Of a DNA stretch of 64,000 nucleotides, positions 42,101 through 50,600 are shown in pieces. The DNA is from Silanimonas sp044377035 (GTDB lineage: Bacteria; Pseudomonadota; Gammaproteobacteria; Xanthomonadales; Xanthomonadaceae), in the NCBI RefSeq assembly GCF_044377035.1, contig NZ_JBILJW010000015.1, positions 1 through 64,000 of the forward strand, written 5' to 3'. Below the pieces are notes generated by a model. It made no database searches, had not been told where the DNA came from, and was given only the letters and a program-made list of their open reading frames with translations. Within the stretch, counting starts at the first letter, position 1; every line of letters begins with the position of its first letter. The translations under genes were made by a program, and so were the position numbers.

Positions 42101-43539
42101 TCGTCCGCGAGGCCGACTACTGCTCCGGGGCCGCGATCGCCCTGCCGAGCGCGCTGTTCAAGCGCCTCGGCGGATTCGATGAGCGGTACGCCCCCGCCTA
42201 TTACGAAGACACCGACCTCGCGATGAAGGTTCGTGAGGCGGGGCTCAAGGTGCGCGTGCAGCCGGCGTCGATGGTGGTCCACCACGAGGGCATCACCGCC
42301 GGCACCGACACCAGCAGCGGGGTGAAGGCCTACCAGGTGCGCAACCAGCAGCGTTTCCTCGAGCGCTGGCGCGACACGCTCCTGCGCCGCCATCCAGCGC
42401 CGACGCAGGCCGTGCACTACGCGGCGCAGCATCGCGCCCGTGCCCGCGTGCTCGTCATCGACGCCACGACGCCGATGCCGGATCGCGACTCCGGCTCGGT
42501 GCGCCTGTTCGAACTGCTGCGCCTGCTGGTCGACGAGGGCTGTGCCGTGACCTTCTTCCCGGAGAACGGGCTGGACGACGGGCGCTACACGCAGTCGCTT
42601 CGCGATCTCGGCGTCGAGGCCTGGACGCATCCGTGGCTCGGCGCGATCCCCGACTGGCTGGCGAAACACGGGCCGCGCTTCCAGCTCGTCATCGTCAGCC
42701 GCCACTACATCCTCTCGCCCCTGCTGCCGCTGCTGCGCCGCCATGCGCCGCAGGCGCGCATCGTCTTCGACACCGTCGATCTGCACCACCTTCGCGAGCA
42801 GCGCGAAGCGGAAGAACGCAACGACGCCACCCTGCTGCGCGCCGCGGCGCGAACCCGCGCCGACGAGCTGGCGCTGATCGGCAGCGTCGACCGCACCTGG
42901 GTGGTGAGCCCGGTAGAGAAGGCCCTGTTGGCGGAGAGCGCACCCGGTGCGGTGGTGGATGTCGTGTCGAACATCCATCGCGTGCGCGGCGCCGGCCCGT
43001 CGATGGCCGCTCGGCAAGGCCTGCTCTTCGTCGGTGGCTTCCGCCACCCGCCGAACGTGGACGCTGCGCAGTGGCTTGCCGACGAGATCCTTCCGCGCAT
43101 CCGCGCGCAGCGGCCGGAGATCACGCTCTCACTGGTCGGGAGCGACGCGCCGGCCTCCGTGCTCGCCCTCGGCGAACGCCCGGGCATCACCGTGCATGGC
43201 CATGTGCCCGATCTCGAGCCGCTGATCGACACGCATCGCTTCTCGGTCGCGCCGCTGCGCTACGGCGCCGGCGTGAAGGGCAAGATCAACCAGGCCTTGG
43301 CGCATGGCCTGCCGGTGGTGGCAACGCGTTGCGCCGTCGAAGGCATGGGCCTGACCCATGGCATCGACGCCCTGGTGGCGGACGACGCGGAATCACTCGC
43401 CGCGACGATTCTCGCCGCCTACGACGACGCGACGCTGTGGCAGCGGCTGGTCGACGGCGGCCTCGCCAACACCGAGCGCGAGTTCTCTCCCGAGCGCGCC
43501 CGCACCACGCTGCGCACCATCTTCAACCAGCTGCGCTGA
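39136..43539 (+). CDS. Giant multi-domain glycosyltransferase (GT4 / coiled coil / GT2 / GT4)
   Basis: This 1467-residue protein joins several sugar-transfer domains. Residues 1-200 contain a fragment resembling the second half of a GT2 fold (LLLLVAPGVAPDAF, LDAVSPVGV). A GT-B domain covers about 210-600 (VVLHVLHDWGGGVARFV; LPSTLPETFGYVLSEMQALG). A coiled coil with two copies of a repeat covers about 620-770. A GT2 domain (about 838-1110) has VVIPVHGKLDYTLACL, VDDASPDESG, FLNNDTTLTPGW and YYEDTDLAMK. A final GT4-type domain starts near 1115 and has VGGFRHPPNVDAAQWL. Such enzymes build cell-surface polysaccharide or glycosylate surface proteins. No sugar-nucleotide genes are near. The ATG at 39136 lies inside the mrcB start; a later start is possible. 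Confidence 0.85.
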   Translation: MGAKPSVNQAIIRVPQSSAAPLDPRLNTATLPTARHDPIGTIEGDPGQGWDGRLRAALAASDAALLLLVAPGVAPDAFTLAQMAGALAESPGLDAVSPVGVRDIAAAWALDDHDDAVLEAWTWAPHVALPAAPDARCALWRREAAERALRTSPATTPAIHGARLPHLAVALGDTTAEAHDGVPFRIDPEWRPNRLALRRPAPTAAGRRGRPVVLHVLHDWGGGVARFVADQMRDDPDADHLALVSHGDERRGHGQRIALHLGLDTCPIRAWACTPAVGDTGDTHPAVRAALAESIASFGVSAVRVSSLIGTTLDVLRTGLPTTFVVHDLFPFWPVLDDVEPRPRWDAARLAEFAERPGFAFGERRPEVWQARAAAAVAALDAEHVRIVAPSTFAAERLRGMAPTLSNATVLPHGLPPFAGEVPSRETRRRPGPLRVLVPGRLKGGKGEWLLEALVPLSPAGIDWCFAGGGALAARYAQALGGRAIDDYATDELPRLVEAFDPDLALLPSTLPETFGYVLSEMQALGVPVLAAQLGAYAERAAAGEPGVTVVPGTAAAIAAALAERVAQPERQPRPRPVPTSMAESRAGWRMLHPLRTARPRLLGTGEAAVAATTQHVAGLLRAASDALVQERDDAYRAYDRDTADLISQRSAAMDQTDELLREQAQERDRVAEHIAALEADGARDRAQTLALQAEMDRLESEAASLRESTLELKGERDSAYHYYERDTADLIRQRDIALSQRDAAMDQLAEARRTLAHPLLRIVLRLRRHVGDGWVAARYRTRRGIDLALRGLRSLHTRGAGATWAAVVRRFATTTAAAPGADEAPDAPLAFATPATVRASVVIPVHGKLDYTLACLRSLVQTRLSSDVEVIVVDDASPDESGKVLSAIPGLRYHRNAANLGFVGSCNAGAAMARGEFVVFLNNDTTLTPGWLEALLRTFETHPDTGLAGAKLVYPDGRLQESGGIVFSDGSGWNFGRFEDPKHPAYTFVREADYCSGAAIALPSALFKRLGGFDERYAPAYYEDTDLAMKVREAGLKVRVQPASMVVHHEGITAGTDTSSGVKAYQVRNQQRFLERWRDTLLRRHPAPTQAVHYAAQHRARARVLVIDATTPMPDRDSGSVRLFELLRLLVDEGCAVTFFPENGLDDGRYTQSLRDLGVEAWTHPWLGAIPDWLAKHGPRFQLVIVSRHYILSPLLPLLRRHAPQARIVFDTVDLHHLREQREAEERNDATLLRAAARTRADELALIGSVDRTWVVSPVEKALLAESAPGAVVDVVSNIHRVRGAGPSMAARQGLLFVGGFRHPPNVDAAQWLADEILPRIRAQRPEITLSLVGSDAPASVLALGERPGITVHGHVPDLEPLIDTHRFSVAPLRYGAGVKGKINQALAHGLPVVATRCAVEGMGLTHGIDALVADDAESLAATILAAYDDATLWQRLVDGGLANTEREFSPERARTTLRTIFNQLR
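41018..41390 (+). repeat. Two-copy coiled-coil repeat in the glycosyltransferase
   Basis: The repeat ERDDAYRAYDRDTADLISQR (about residues 631-650) recurs as ERDSAYHYYERDTADLIRQR (about 718-737). Each is followed by a similar AMDQ-containing stretch. Both lie in the helical linker between the GT4 and GT2 domains. Confidence 0.75.
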
Positions 43540-43544
43540 CCGCC

Positions 43545-44444
43545 TCAGCGCCCTTCCGGGCGCGCCGTCTCGGCGCGCTGCAGCCGCTGCGAAAGCATTG
43601 CCAACTCCGGCGCCTGCGGGGCGAGGCGCTGCGCTTCCGCGAGCGCGCGGCGGGCCTCGACAAAGGCCCCGCGGCCGATCGCTTCGTCGGCGAGCCCACG
43701 CCAGCGGATGGCTTCGGCGCTGTCGGTCGACGAGGGCGTGGCTGGCGAAACTGGGCCTCCAACGCGGCCCACGCCGGACGCGCCGAGGCGGGCTTCGAGT
43801 TCGGGCAATTGCAGGTGCGCCGGGTCGATGGCCCGCACTTCGGCCACCAGCGAGTTCGCCGTGTCCGCTTCGCCGCGGTCGAGCGCCACCATGGCGTGCG
43901 CCAGCGTCGCGGCCAGCAGGCGACTGCGGCCGTCACGCGCCAACGCATTGTCCGGTTCCCGCTGCAGCACCTGCCGGTAGAGCGCGAGGGCCGCCGTGGG
44001 ATCGGCGCCCTCCAGGACCGTCGCCCGCTGAAGCACCGCCTCCACCGAAGGCTCCGCACGCGCCAGCAGGGACTGCCGCAGCGTCTCGATGCGCTCACCC
44101 GGCATGCCGAGACGAACCGCCCGCGCCAGCGCCTGTTCCGCCTGCGCCGAGTCGCCTGCCGCGACAGCCGTCGCCGCCTGCGCCAAGGACCGTTCGCCCG
44201 TCGCGGCCAAGCCCTCGACGATGCGCGGATGGTCTGGTGCACGCGCCTGCGCCGCTTCGAAACGTGACGCCGCGGTGTCGAGATCACCCGTCGCCAGCGC
44301 CTGCTCGGCCTGTGAGACGAGACCGGCCAGGGCGGCGTCGGGGAACACGGCGCGGCCGATCGGCTCGCGCAGCAGCAACACGCCGACCAGCAGCGATGCC
44401 AAGAGCGCGGCGACCACCGCCCAGCGCGAGGGCCGAACGGTCAT
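43545..44444 (-). CDS. Membrane-anchored TPR-repeat protein
   Basis: This 299-residue protein has one N-terminal membrane helix (about 9-26, AVVAALLASLLVGVLLL). After it come helical repeats such as ALATGDLDTAASRFEAAQARAPDHPRI (shortened here to its ends), DSAQAEQALARAVRLGMPGE and DPTAALALYRQVLQREPDNA, which fit tetratricopeptide units. The soluble part is probably periplasmic and binds partner proteins. The specific role is unknown. Its start overlaps the relA stop by one base (TGATG), so it is made together with RelA. It converges on the glycosyltransferase gene five bases away. Confidence 0.78.
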   Translation of the reverse strand: MTVRPSRWAVVAALLASLLVGVLLLREPIGRAVFPDAALAGLVSQAEQALATGDLDTAASRFEAAQARAPDHPRIVEGLAATGERSLAQAATAVAAGDSAQAEQALARAVRLGMPGERIETLRQSLLARAEPSVEAVLQRATVLEGADPTAALALYRQVLQREPDNALARDGRSRLLAATLAHAMVALDRGEADTANSLVAEVRAIDPAHLQLPELEARLGASGVGRVGGPVSPATPSSTDSAEAIRWRGLADEAIGRGAFVEARRALAEAQRLAPQAPELAMLSQRLQRAETARPEGR

Positions 44445-46522
44445 CAGCCGACCCGCCGCGCGTCGCGCACGCCCGGCACGGCGGTCAGGCGGGCCAGCAG
44501 CTTGGAGAGTTGTTCGAAATCGCTGACCTTCAAGGTGAGCTTGAGGTCGGCGAGGCCGCGGCTGTCGTCACTGCGCGAGGCGACGGCATTGATGTGGATG
44601 CCCTCCTGCGCGATCAGCGTGGTGATGTCCTTCAGCAAGGACTTGCGGTCGAGCCCGTGGATGGCGACATCGACGGCATAGGTGCCGCCGGCGCGGCCCC
44701 AGGAGACAGGCATGGCGCGGTCCGGATCGCGCGCGACCAGGCGCGAGAGCGCCACGCAGTCGGCGCGATGCACGCTGATGCCTCGGCCCCGCGTCAGATA
44801 GCCGGCGATGGCGTCGCCCGGCACCGGCTGGCAGCAGCGTGCGAGCTGCATCAGCAGGTTGCCCACGCCATCGACCACGAAGCTGTCGCTGCGCGCACCG
44901 ACCTTGTCGCGCGACGCCGCGGCCGGGATGGGCGGCAGCGCCGGGGCCTCCTTCGGCTGCTGCGCCTCATGCAGCGCGCGGCTCACCTGCGCCGGGCTGA
45001 CATCACCGAGCGACAGCGCGACCAGCAGGTCGTCCTGCGTCGCGAGCCGCAATCGCGGCAGCACCGGCGCGAGGTCGGCGCCGAGCAGGCCGAGGCGACG
45101 GAGTTCCTTGTCGAGCAACTCGCGCCCTTCAGCGAGGTTGTGCGCACGATCAAGCTTGTGGAACCACGCGCGCACCTTGTCGCGGGCGCGACCGGTCACG
45201 AGGAAACCGCTCGCCGGCTGCAGCCAGTCGCGGCGCGGCGCACCGACCTTGGCCGTCAGGATCTCCACGGCGTCGCCAGTGGCCGGCTTCGAATCGAGGG
45301 TGACGATGCGGCCGTTGATCTTCGCGCCGCGGCAGCGGTGCCCCACTTCCGTGTGCACGGCATAGGCGAAATCGAGCACGGTCGCGCCGCGCGGCAGGTC
45401 GACCACCTTGCCCTGAGGCGTCAGCACGTAGACGCGGTCCTCGACGAGATCGGCCTTCAGCCCTTCCTGCAGCTTCTGCTCGTCGCCCTCGCTCGAATCG
45501 AGCAGCTGGCGCATCCACGCGATCTTGCGTTCGAAGCTCGCATCGGCACCGCCGCCCTCCTTGTAGCGCCAGTGCGCGGCGACGCCGAGTTCGGCCTGCT
45601 CGTGCATTTCGCGCGTGCGGATCTGCACCTCGAGCGCGCGGCCCTCGGGGCCGACCACGGCCGTGTGCAGGCTGCGATAGCCGTTCGCTTTCGGGCGGGC
45701 AATGTAGTCGTCGAACTCCTTCGCGATCGGCGTCCACACCTGGTGCACGACGCCGAGCGCCGCGTAGCAGGCGGCGACATCGCCGACCAGCACGCGCACG
45801 GCGCGGATGTCGTAGAGCTCGCCGAAGGGCACGTCCTTGCGCTGCATCTTCTTCCAGATGCTGTAGATGTGCTTCGGCCGGCCGGCCACGTCGCCGTCGA
45901 TGCCGGACTCCTGCAACGCCGCGCGCAGCTGCGACTTGACGTCCTCGATGTACTGCTCGCGCGCACCGCGCTTCTCGTCGAGCAGGCGGGCGATGCGCTG
46001 ATAGGTCTCGGGCTGCTGGAAGCGGAACGCGAGGTCCTCGATCTCCCACTTCAGTTGCCAGATGCCCAGCCGGTTCGCCAGCGGCGCGAGAATGTCGGCA
46101 GCAAGCCGCGCGAGTTCGGTGCGCTCGGCTTCGGGCAGGGCCGAGGCGTGGCGAAGCCGGGCCAGCTGCAGGGCCAGCAGCACCGGCACCACGCGCAGGT
46201 CGCGGACGATGGCGAGCAGCAGCCGCCTCAGGCCTTCGGCATCGGCACGTCCCTCCGCCCGCGCATGCAGCGCCCACACCTGCTCCGCGGCGCGCACGCC
46301 GTCCAGCATGGCCGGCAGCCGGCCGGGCGTCGGTGCGCCCGTGACGTCGGGCGCCTCGGGCCCGAGGGCCACCAAAGCGGTCGCCCAGATCATCTCGCGG
46401 TCCGGCGACAGCGCGGCCAGCACCTCGAGCGCGCGGCGGCAGAACACAGCGCCCGGCGAATCACCCGCCGCCGCCGACGCCAGGGCCGGCCATTCGGCCA
46501 GGGCGTGCGCAGCGTTGGGCAT
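44444..46522 (-). CDS. relA: (p)ppGpp synthetase RelA
   Basis: RelA makes the alarmone (p)ppGpp on starved ribosomes. The 692-residue product has an N-terminal pseudo-hydrolase region without the HD motif and a synthetase domain with RPKHIYSIWKKMQRKDVPF. ELYDIRAVRV carries the acidic motif of synthetase-only RelA, and KANGYRSLHTAVVGPEGRAL leads to EVQIRT. A TGS domain (VYVLTPQGKVVDLPRGATVL), helical, zinc-finger and ACT regions follow, with LARCCQPVPGDAI. The ATG at 46522 was chosen; an upstream in-frame ATG at 46612 would overlap the divergent gene's start. Hydrolase activity is not expected, so a SpoT should exist elsewhere. Confidence 0.95.
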   Translation of the reverse strand: MPNAAHALAEWPALASAAAGDSPGAVFCRRALEVLAALSPDREMIWATALVALGPEAPDVTGAPTPGRLPAMLDGVRAAEQVWALHARAEGRADAEGLRRLLLAIVRDLRVVPVLLALQLARLRHASALPEAERTELARLAADILAPLANRLGIWQLKWEIEDLAFRFQQPETYQRIARLLDEKRGAREQYIEDVKSQLRAALQESGIDGDVAGRPKHIYSIWKKMQRKDVPFGELYDIRAVRVLVGDVAACYAALGVVHQVWTPIAKEFDDYIARPKANGYRSLHTAVVGPEGRALEVQIRTREMHEQAELGVAAHWRYKEGGGADASFERKIAWMRQLLDSSEGDEQKLQEGLKADLVEDRVYVLTPQGKVVDLPRGATVLDFAYAVHTEVGHRCRGAKINGRIVTLDSKPATGDAVEILTAKVGAPRRDWLQPASGFLVTGRARDKVRAWFHKLDRAHNLAEGRELLDKELRRLGLLGADLAPVLPRLRLATQDDLLVALSLGDVSPAQVSRALHEAQQPKEAPALPPIPAAASRDKVGARSDSFVVDGVGNLLMQLARCCQPVPGDAIAGYLTRGRGISVHRADCVALSRLVARDPDRAMPVSWGRAGGTYAVDVAIHGLDRKSLLKDITTLIAQEGIHINAVASRSDDSRGLADLKLTLKVSDFEQLSKLLARLTAVPGVRDARRVG

Positions 46523-46603
46523 GGCGGGGGATGCGGGCTTCACGATGCCCCGAGGGTAGACTTCCGCAACGATCCCCCACAACTCGGCCCAACGGATTTC
46601 GTC

Positions 46604-47104
46604 ATGCGCCATTTCGCGATCGCCCTGCTCCTTCTCGCCGCACCGCTCGCGGCACAGGCCGCCGACACCCCGCCGCCGGCCATCGAAACGCGGATGGACG
46701 ACGCAACGAAGCAGCGCACGGGCATCGCCCGGCTGACGCCCGAGGAACTGGCCGCGCTCAACGCCTGGCTCGCCACCGAACCGGCCGCGATGCCTGCGCC
46801 GGCCGCTGCACCGGCGCCTGCCCCGGCGCCCGTGGCGGACCGCATCGGATTCAACACGCCCGACCCGGAGGCCGAGGAACCGAGGGTCGAGTCACGCATC
46901 GTCGGCACCTTCCGCGGCCTGGCGCCGCGCGCGCAGATCCGCCTCGAGAACGGCCAGGTCTGGCGCTCGGTCGACAGCACCGCGGTGTTCCGCGGCATCA
47001 CGGCGGAATCGCCGGCCGTCGAGATCACCAAGGGCACGTTCGGAGGCTGGCGCCTGCGCCTCACCGACTATCGCGGCATGGCGAAAGTCGAACGCGTCCG
47101 CTGA
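46604..47104 (+). CDS. Secreted protein of tandem pair, copy A
   Basis: This 166-residue protein has a signal peptide (MRHFAIALLLLAAPLAAQA) and a short region LTPEELAALNAWL. An alanine/proline linker and a C-terminal domain follow, with FRGLAPRAQIRLENGQVWR and KGTFGGWRLRL, ending in KVERVR. The domain looks like a small beta-barrel. It is predicted to be periplasmic. Function is unknown. A TAGACT -10-like element lies at 46557-46562. Copy B follows 41 bases later, and the pair clearly arose by duplication. It diverges from relA. Confidence 0.8.
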   Translation: MRHFAIALLLLAAPLAAQAADTPPPAIETRMDDATKQRTGIARLTPEELAALNAWLATEPAAMPAPAAAPAPAPAPVADRIGFNTPDPEAEEPRVESRIVGTFRGLAPRAQIRLENGQVWRSVDSTAVFRGITAESPAVEITKGTFGGWRLRLTDYRGMAKVERVR

Positions 47105-47145
47105 ACCGCCGCCTCCGTTCTCTTCGACTTCGACAAGGAATCCCC

Positions 47146-47616
47146 ATGCGCCACTCCGCCCCCCTTCTCGCCCTCGCACTGTTCACCGTCACCGGAGCCG
47201 CTGCGGCGCAGGGCTTTTCGACGGTCGAAGAGCGCATGAGTGCCACCGAGTTCCGCGAAGCCGGCCTCGACACGCTTTCGGAAGCGCAACTGCAGGCGCT
47301 CAATGCCTGGCTGCAGCGCGACCGGCGCTGCGTGGCCGCGGATGCGGCGATGGATTCCCGTGGCCTTCGCCCCGAGGCGCTGGACGACGAGGCCGACATC
47401 ATCTCGACCCTGCCCGGCGCGTTCACCGGCTGGCAGGGCGGCGAGGTCTTCACCCTCGCGAACGGCCAAGTGTGGCGCGCGATCGACCCCGGCAGCGCGC
47501 TGCGCGGCGTGAACCTGACGAACCCGCGCGTCACCATCAGCAAAGGCCTGTTCGGCGCGTGGCGCCTGAAGGTCGAGGGCTACAACGCGTCGGTGAAGGT
47601 CGAGCGCGTCGAGTAA
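47146..47616 (+). CDS. Secreted protein of tandem pair, copy B
   Basis: This 156-residue protein has a signal peptide (MRHSAPLLALALFTVTGA, cleaved near AAAAQ) and the same layout as copy A. LSEAQLQALNAWLQR matches the helix after the signal, and VFTLANGQVWRAID with KGLFGAWRLKV matches the C-terminal domain, ending in KVERVE. It lacks the long alanine/proline linker of copy A and instead has an extra segment with one cysteine. The ribosome site AAGGAA is at 47135-47140. It converges on hrpA, with only three bases between the stops. Confidence 0.8.
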   Translation: MRHSAPLLALALFTVTGAAAAQGFSTVEERMSATEFREAGLDTLSEAQLQALNAWLQRDRRCVAADAAMDSRGLRPEALDDEADIISTLPGAFTGWQGGEVFTLANGQVWRAIDPGSALRGVNLTNPRVTISKGLFGAWRLKVEGYNASVKVERVE

Positions 47617-47619
47617 GCC

Positions 47620-50600
47620 TCAACGCGTGTTCAGCGCCTCGAGCTGCTTGGCGAGGCGCTTCGCGGACACCGGCCGCTTCGTGCCCAGCTCCTGCGCGAA
47701 CAGCGAGACGCGCAACTCTTCCAGATCCCAGCGCAAGGTCTGCCAACCCGGTTCCAGCGCGGTGCCTCGGCGGCGCGCGTCATCGATGGCCTTCGCGAAG
47801 GGCTGCACCTCGAGCATGCGCTGCTGGTCGCGGGTCGGGTCGCGCAGGGCGCGCTCGGCGCGCAGGGCCAGCGCCTTCAGGTAGCGCGGCAGTTCGTTGA
47901 AGGCTTCCGGCGGCGTCTCGCGGACGAAGCCGGGATGCACGAGCCCCGCCAACTGGGCCCGGAGATCATCAAGATTCGCTTTCGCCCACCCCATCACCGG
48001 CGCCTCCAGCTTCGGGCGGATCTCGGCGTACTGGCTGAGCGCGGCCTCGGCGATCTTCAAGCGCGCCATCGCCTCGCCGAACAGTTTCTGTTTCACCGCG
48101 CCGATCGCTTTGTTGAAGGCCTCGCGGTCGCGGATCGCGGCGAGCGTCACGCCGCCCTGACCGCCATCCAGCAGCGCCGCCAGCGCCTTGGCGACGAGGT
48201 CGGCGCGCAGCTGCTCTGCCGTCGCCACCGCGGTGTAGACCATCGCGGTCTTCGGATTCAGCGGCAGCTGCTTGCGGGCCGACTTCACCGCGTCGGCCAG
48301 CGCGATTTCCGCCAGCCGAACCACGCCACCGCCATGGGCCTGCGCCGCCGCCTCGCGGTCGGCCAGCACGCGCAGGGCCACGTCATCGCCATCGAGCACC
48401 AGCGCCGGGAAGGCCGGCAAACCGCCCGCACCGCTGATTTCGACCGGGATCGGCTCGGCCGGGAACTCGCGCAGGCCCTCGCGGGCAAGACGCTCACCGG
48501 CGCGCGCGGCGAACGCCTTTTCGGCCTCCGCGCCGAAGCGGGCCTTCAGCTCGTCGAGCGAGCGCGATTGGCCCAGCACGCGGAAGCGGGTGCCGCGAGA
48601 ACCCGCCTCCGATGACGCGCCATCGCGGCCCTCCACCTCGCCAAGGCGCAGGTTCATCCGCAGATGCGGCTCCAGTGCGCCCTCGTCGAAGTCGAGCGCC
48701 CCCACCTCGACGCCCGTGGCCTTGGCGAGGAAGCGGCCGAGCGCGCCGGGCAGGCTGTCGGCGTCGCCGTTCGGATAGGCCAGCGCAAAGGCGCGGGCGA
48801 AATCCGGCGCGGGCACGAAGTTGCGGCGAAGGGCCTTCGGCAGGCCGCGGATCATTTCCGTGGCCTTCTCTTCCACCAGCCCCGGCACCAGCCACGAGAG
48901 TCGCGCGGCGTCGAGCGCGGGCAGCAGGTGCAGCGGCACGTCCAGCGTCACGCCGTCTTCGGCGTGGCCGGGCTCGAAGCGGTAATTCAGGGCGAGTCGC
49001 GCGTCGCCGAGCGGCAGGAATTTCGGGAAGCGCTCGACGCCGCTGCCCTCGACTGACATCAGGTCGGCCAGCGACCACTCCAGCGCCTTCTTCGCGGCCG
49101 GGTCGAGCTTGCCGTACCAGCTCTCTAGAGCCGCGGTGTTGTGCACGTCGGACGGCAGGCGGTCGAGGTACCAACGCACCTGCCAGTCCTCGTCGACGAC
49201 GAGCCCAGCGCGGCGTTGCTTCGCCTCTTCCTCCTGCGCGCGTTCGAGCGTGGCGAGGTTGCGCTTGACCAGCGGGATGCGGGTGTCGATCTCGCCCGTC
49301 GCCAACCCCTGTCGAACAAAAATCTCGCGGGCTTCGTCGGGGTACAGACCGCCGTAGTGCACCGGCTTCTTCGGCAGCAGTACCAGCCCGAACAGGCCGA
49401 TCTGCTCGGAACCCTGCACCCGGCCCTGCCGCCGCGACCAGTGCGGATCGAAATGCCGGTGCGAGAGCAGGTGCGGCACGGCGTCGATCACCCACTCCGG
49501 CTCGATCTTCGCGGCGGTGATGCCCCAGACCTTGGCAGTGTCGAGCAGCGTCGCGCACAGCAACCACGGCGGCGGCTTCTGCGCCAGCGTGGAGGCGGGG
49601 AAGAGGCCGAACTTGCGACTGCGCGGGGCCTCGTAGAGCCCCTTCTCCGAGCGATGCCCGGTCTGGAGGGCCAAGCCCGCCAGAAGCGCACGGTGCAGGT
49701 CGGCGTAGTCGGCCGGCGCCTCGTTCTGCGCCCATCCCAAGGCCTCGCAGTTGAGGATCAGCTGCCGGTGCAGCTCGCGCCATTCGCGCAGGCGCAGGAA
49801 GTTGAGGAATCGCGAACTGCACCAGTCGCGCAGCTTCGACTGCGAGAGGTCTTCGTGCGCAGCGCGGTAGGCATCCCAGAGCTTAAGGATGCTGACGAAC
49901 TCCGAGCGTTCGTCGGCGAAGGCGGCGTGTGCACGGTCGGCGGCCTCGCGGGCTTCCTGCGGGCGTTCGCGCGGGTCCTGCAGCCCGAGGAAGCTGGCGA
50001 TGATGATCATCTCGCGCAGCGCGCCGCGCTCCTTGGCCGCGATCAGCATGCGCGCCAGCTTCACGTCGACCGCGAAGGCCGCCATCTGCTTGCCCACCGG
50101 CGTCAGCTGGCGGTGCTTGTCGACCGCGCCAAGCTCGGTGAGCTGCTGCCAGCCGTCGGCCACCGCGCGCGGGTCCGGGGCGTCGATGAAGGGGAAGTCC
50201 TCCACCCGGCCGAGGCCCAGCGAGAGCATCCGCAGGATCACGCCCGCCAGCGAGGAGCGCAGCAGCTCCGGGTCGGTGTAGCGCGGCCGACTGTTGAAGT
50301 CCTGCTCGCTGAAGAGCCGGTAGCAGATGCCCGACGACACGCGCCCACAGCGGCCCTTGCGCTGGTCGGCGCTGGCCTGGGCGATGTCCTCGATGTGCAG
50401 GCGGTCGAGCTTCATGCGCGGGCTGTAGCGCTTCACGCGCGCCGTGCCCGGGTCGACCACGTAGCGGATGCGCGGCACCGTCAGCGAGGTCTCGGCCACG
50501 TTCGTAGCCAGAACGATCCGCCGCTTCGGCCCCGGATTGAACACGCGGTCCTGGTCCTTGGCCGAAAGCCGCGCATACAGCGGCAGCACTTCGGTTTCGC

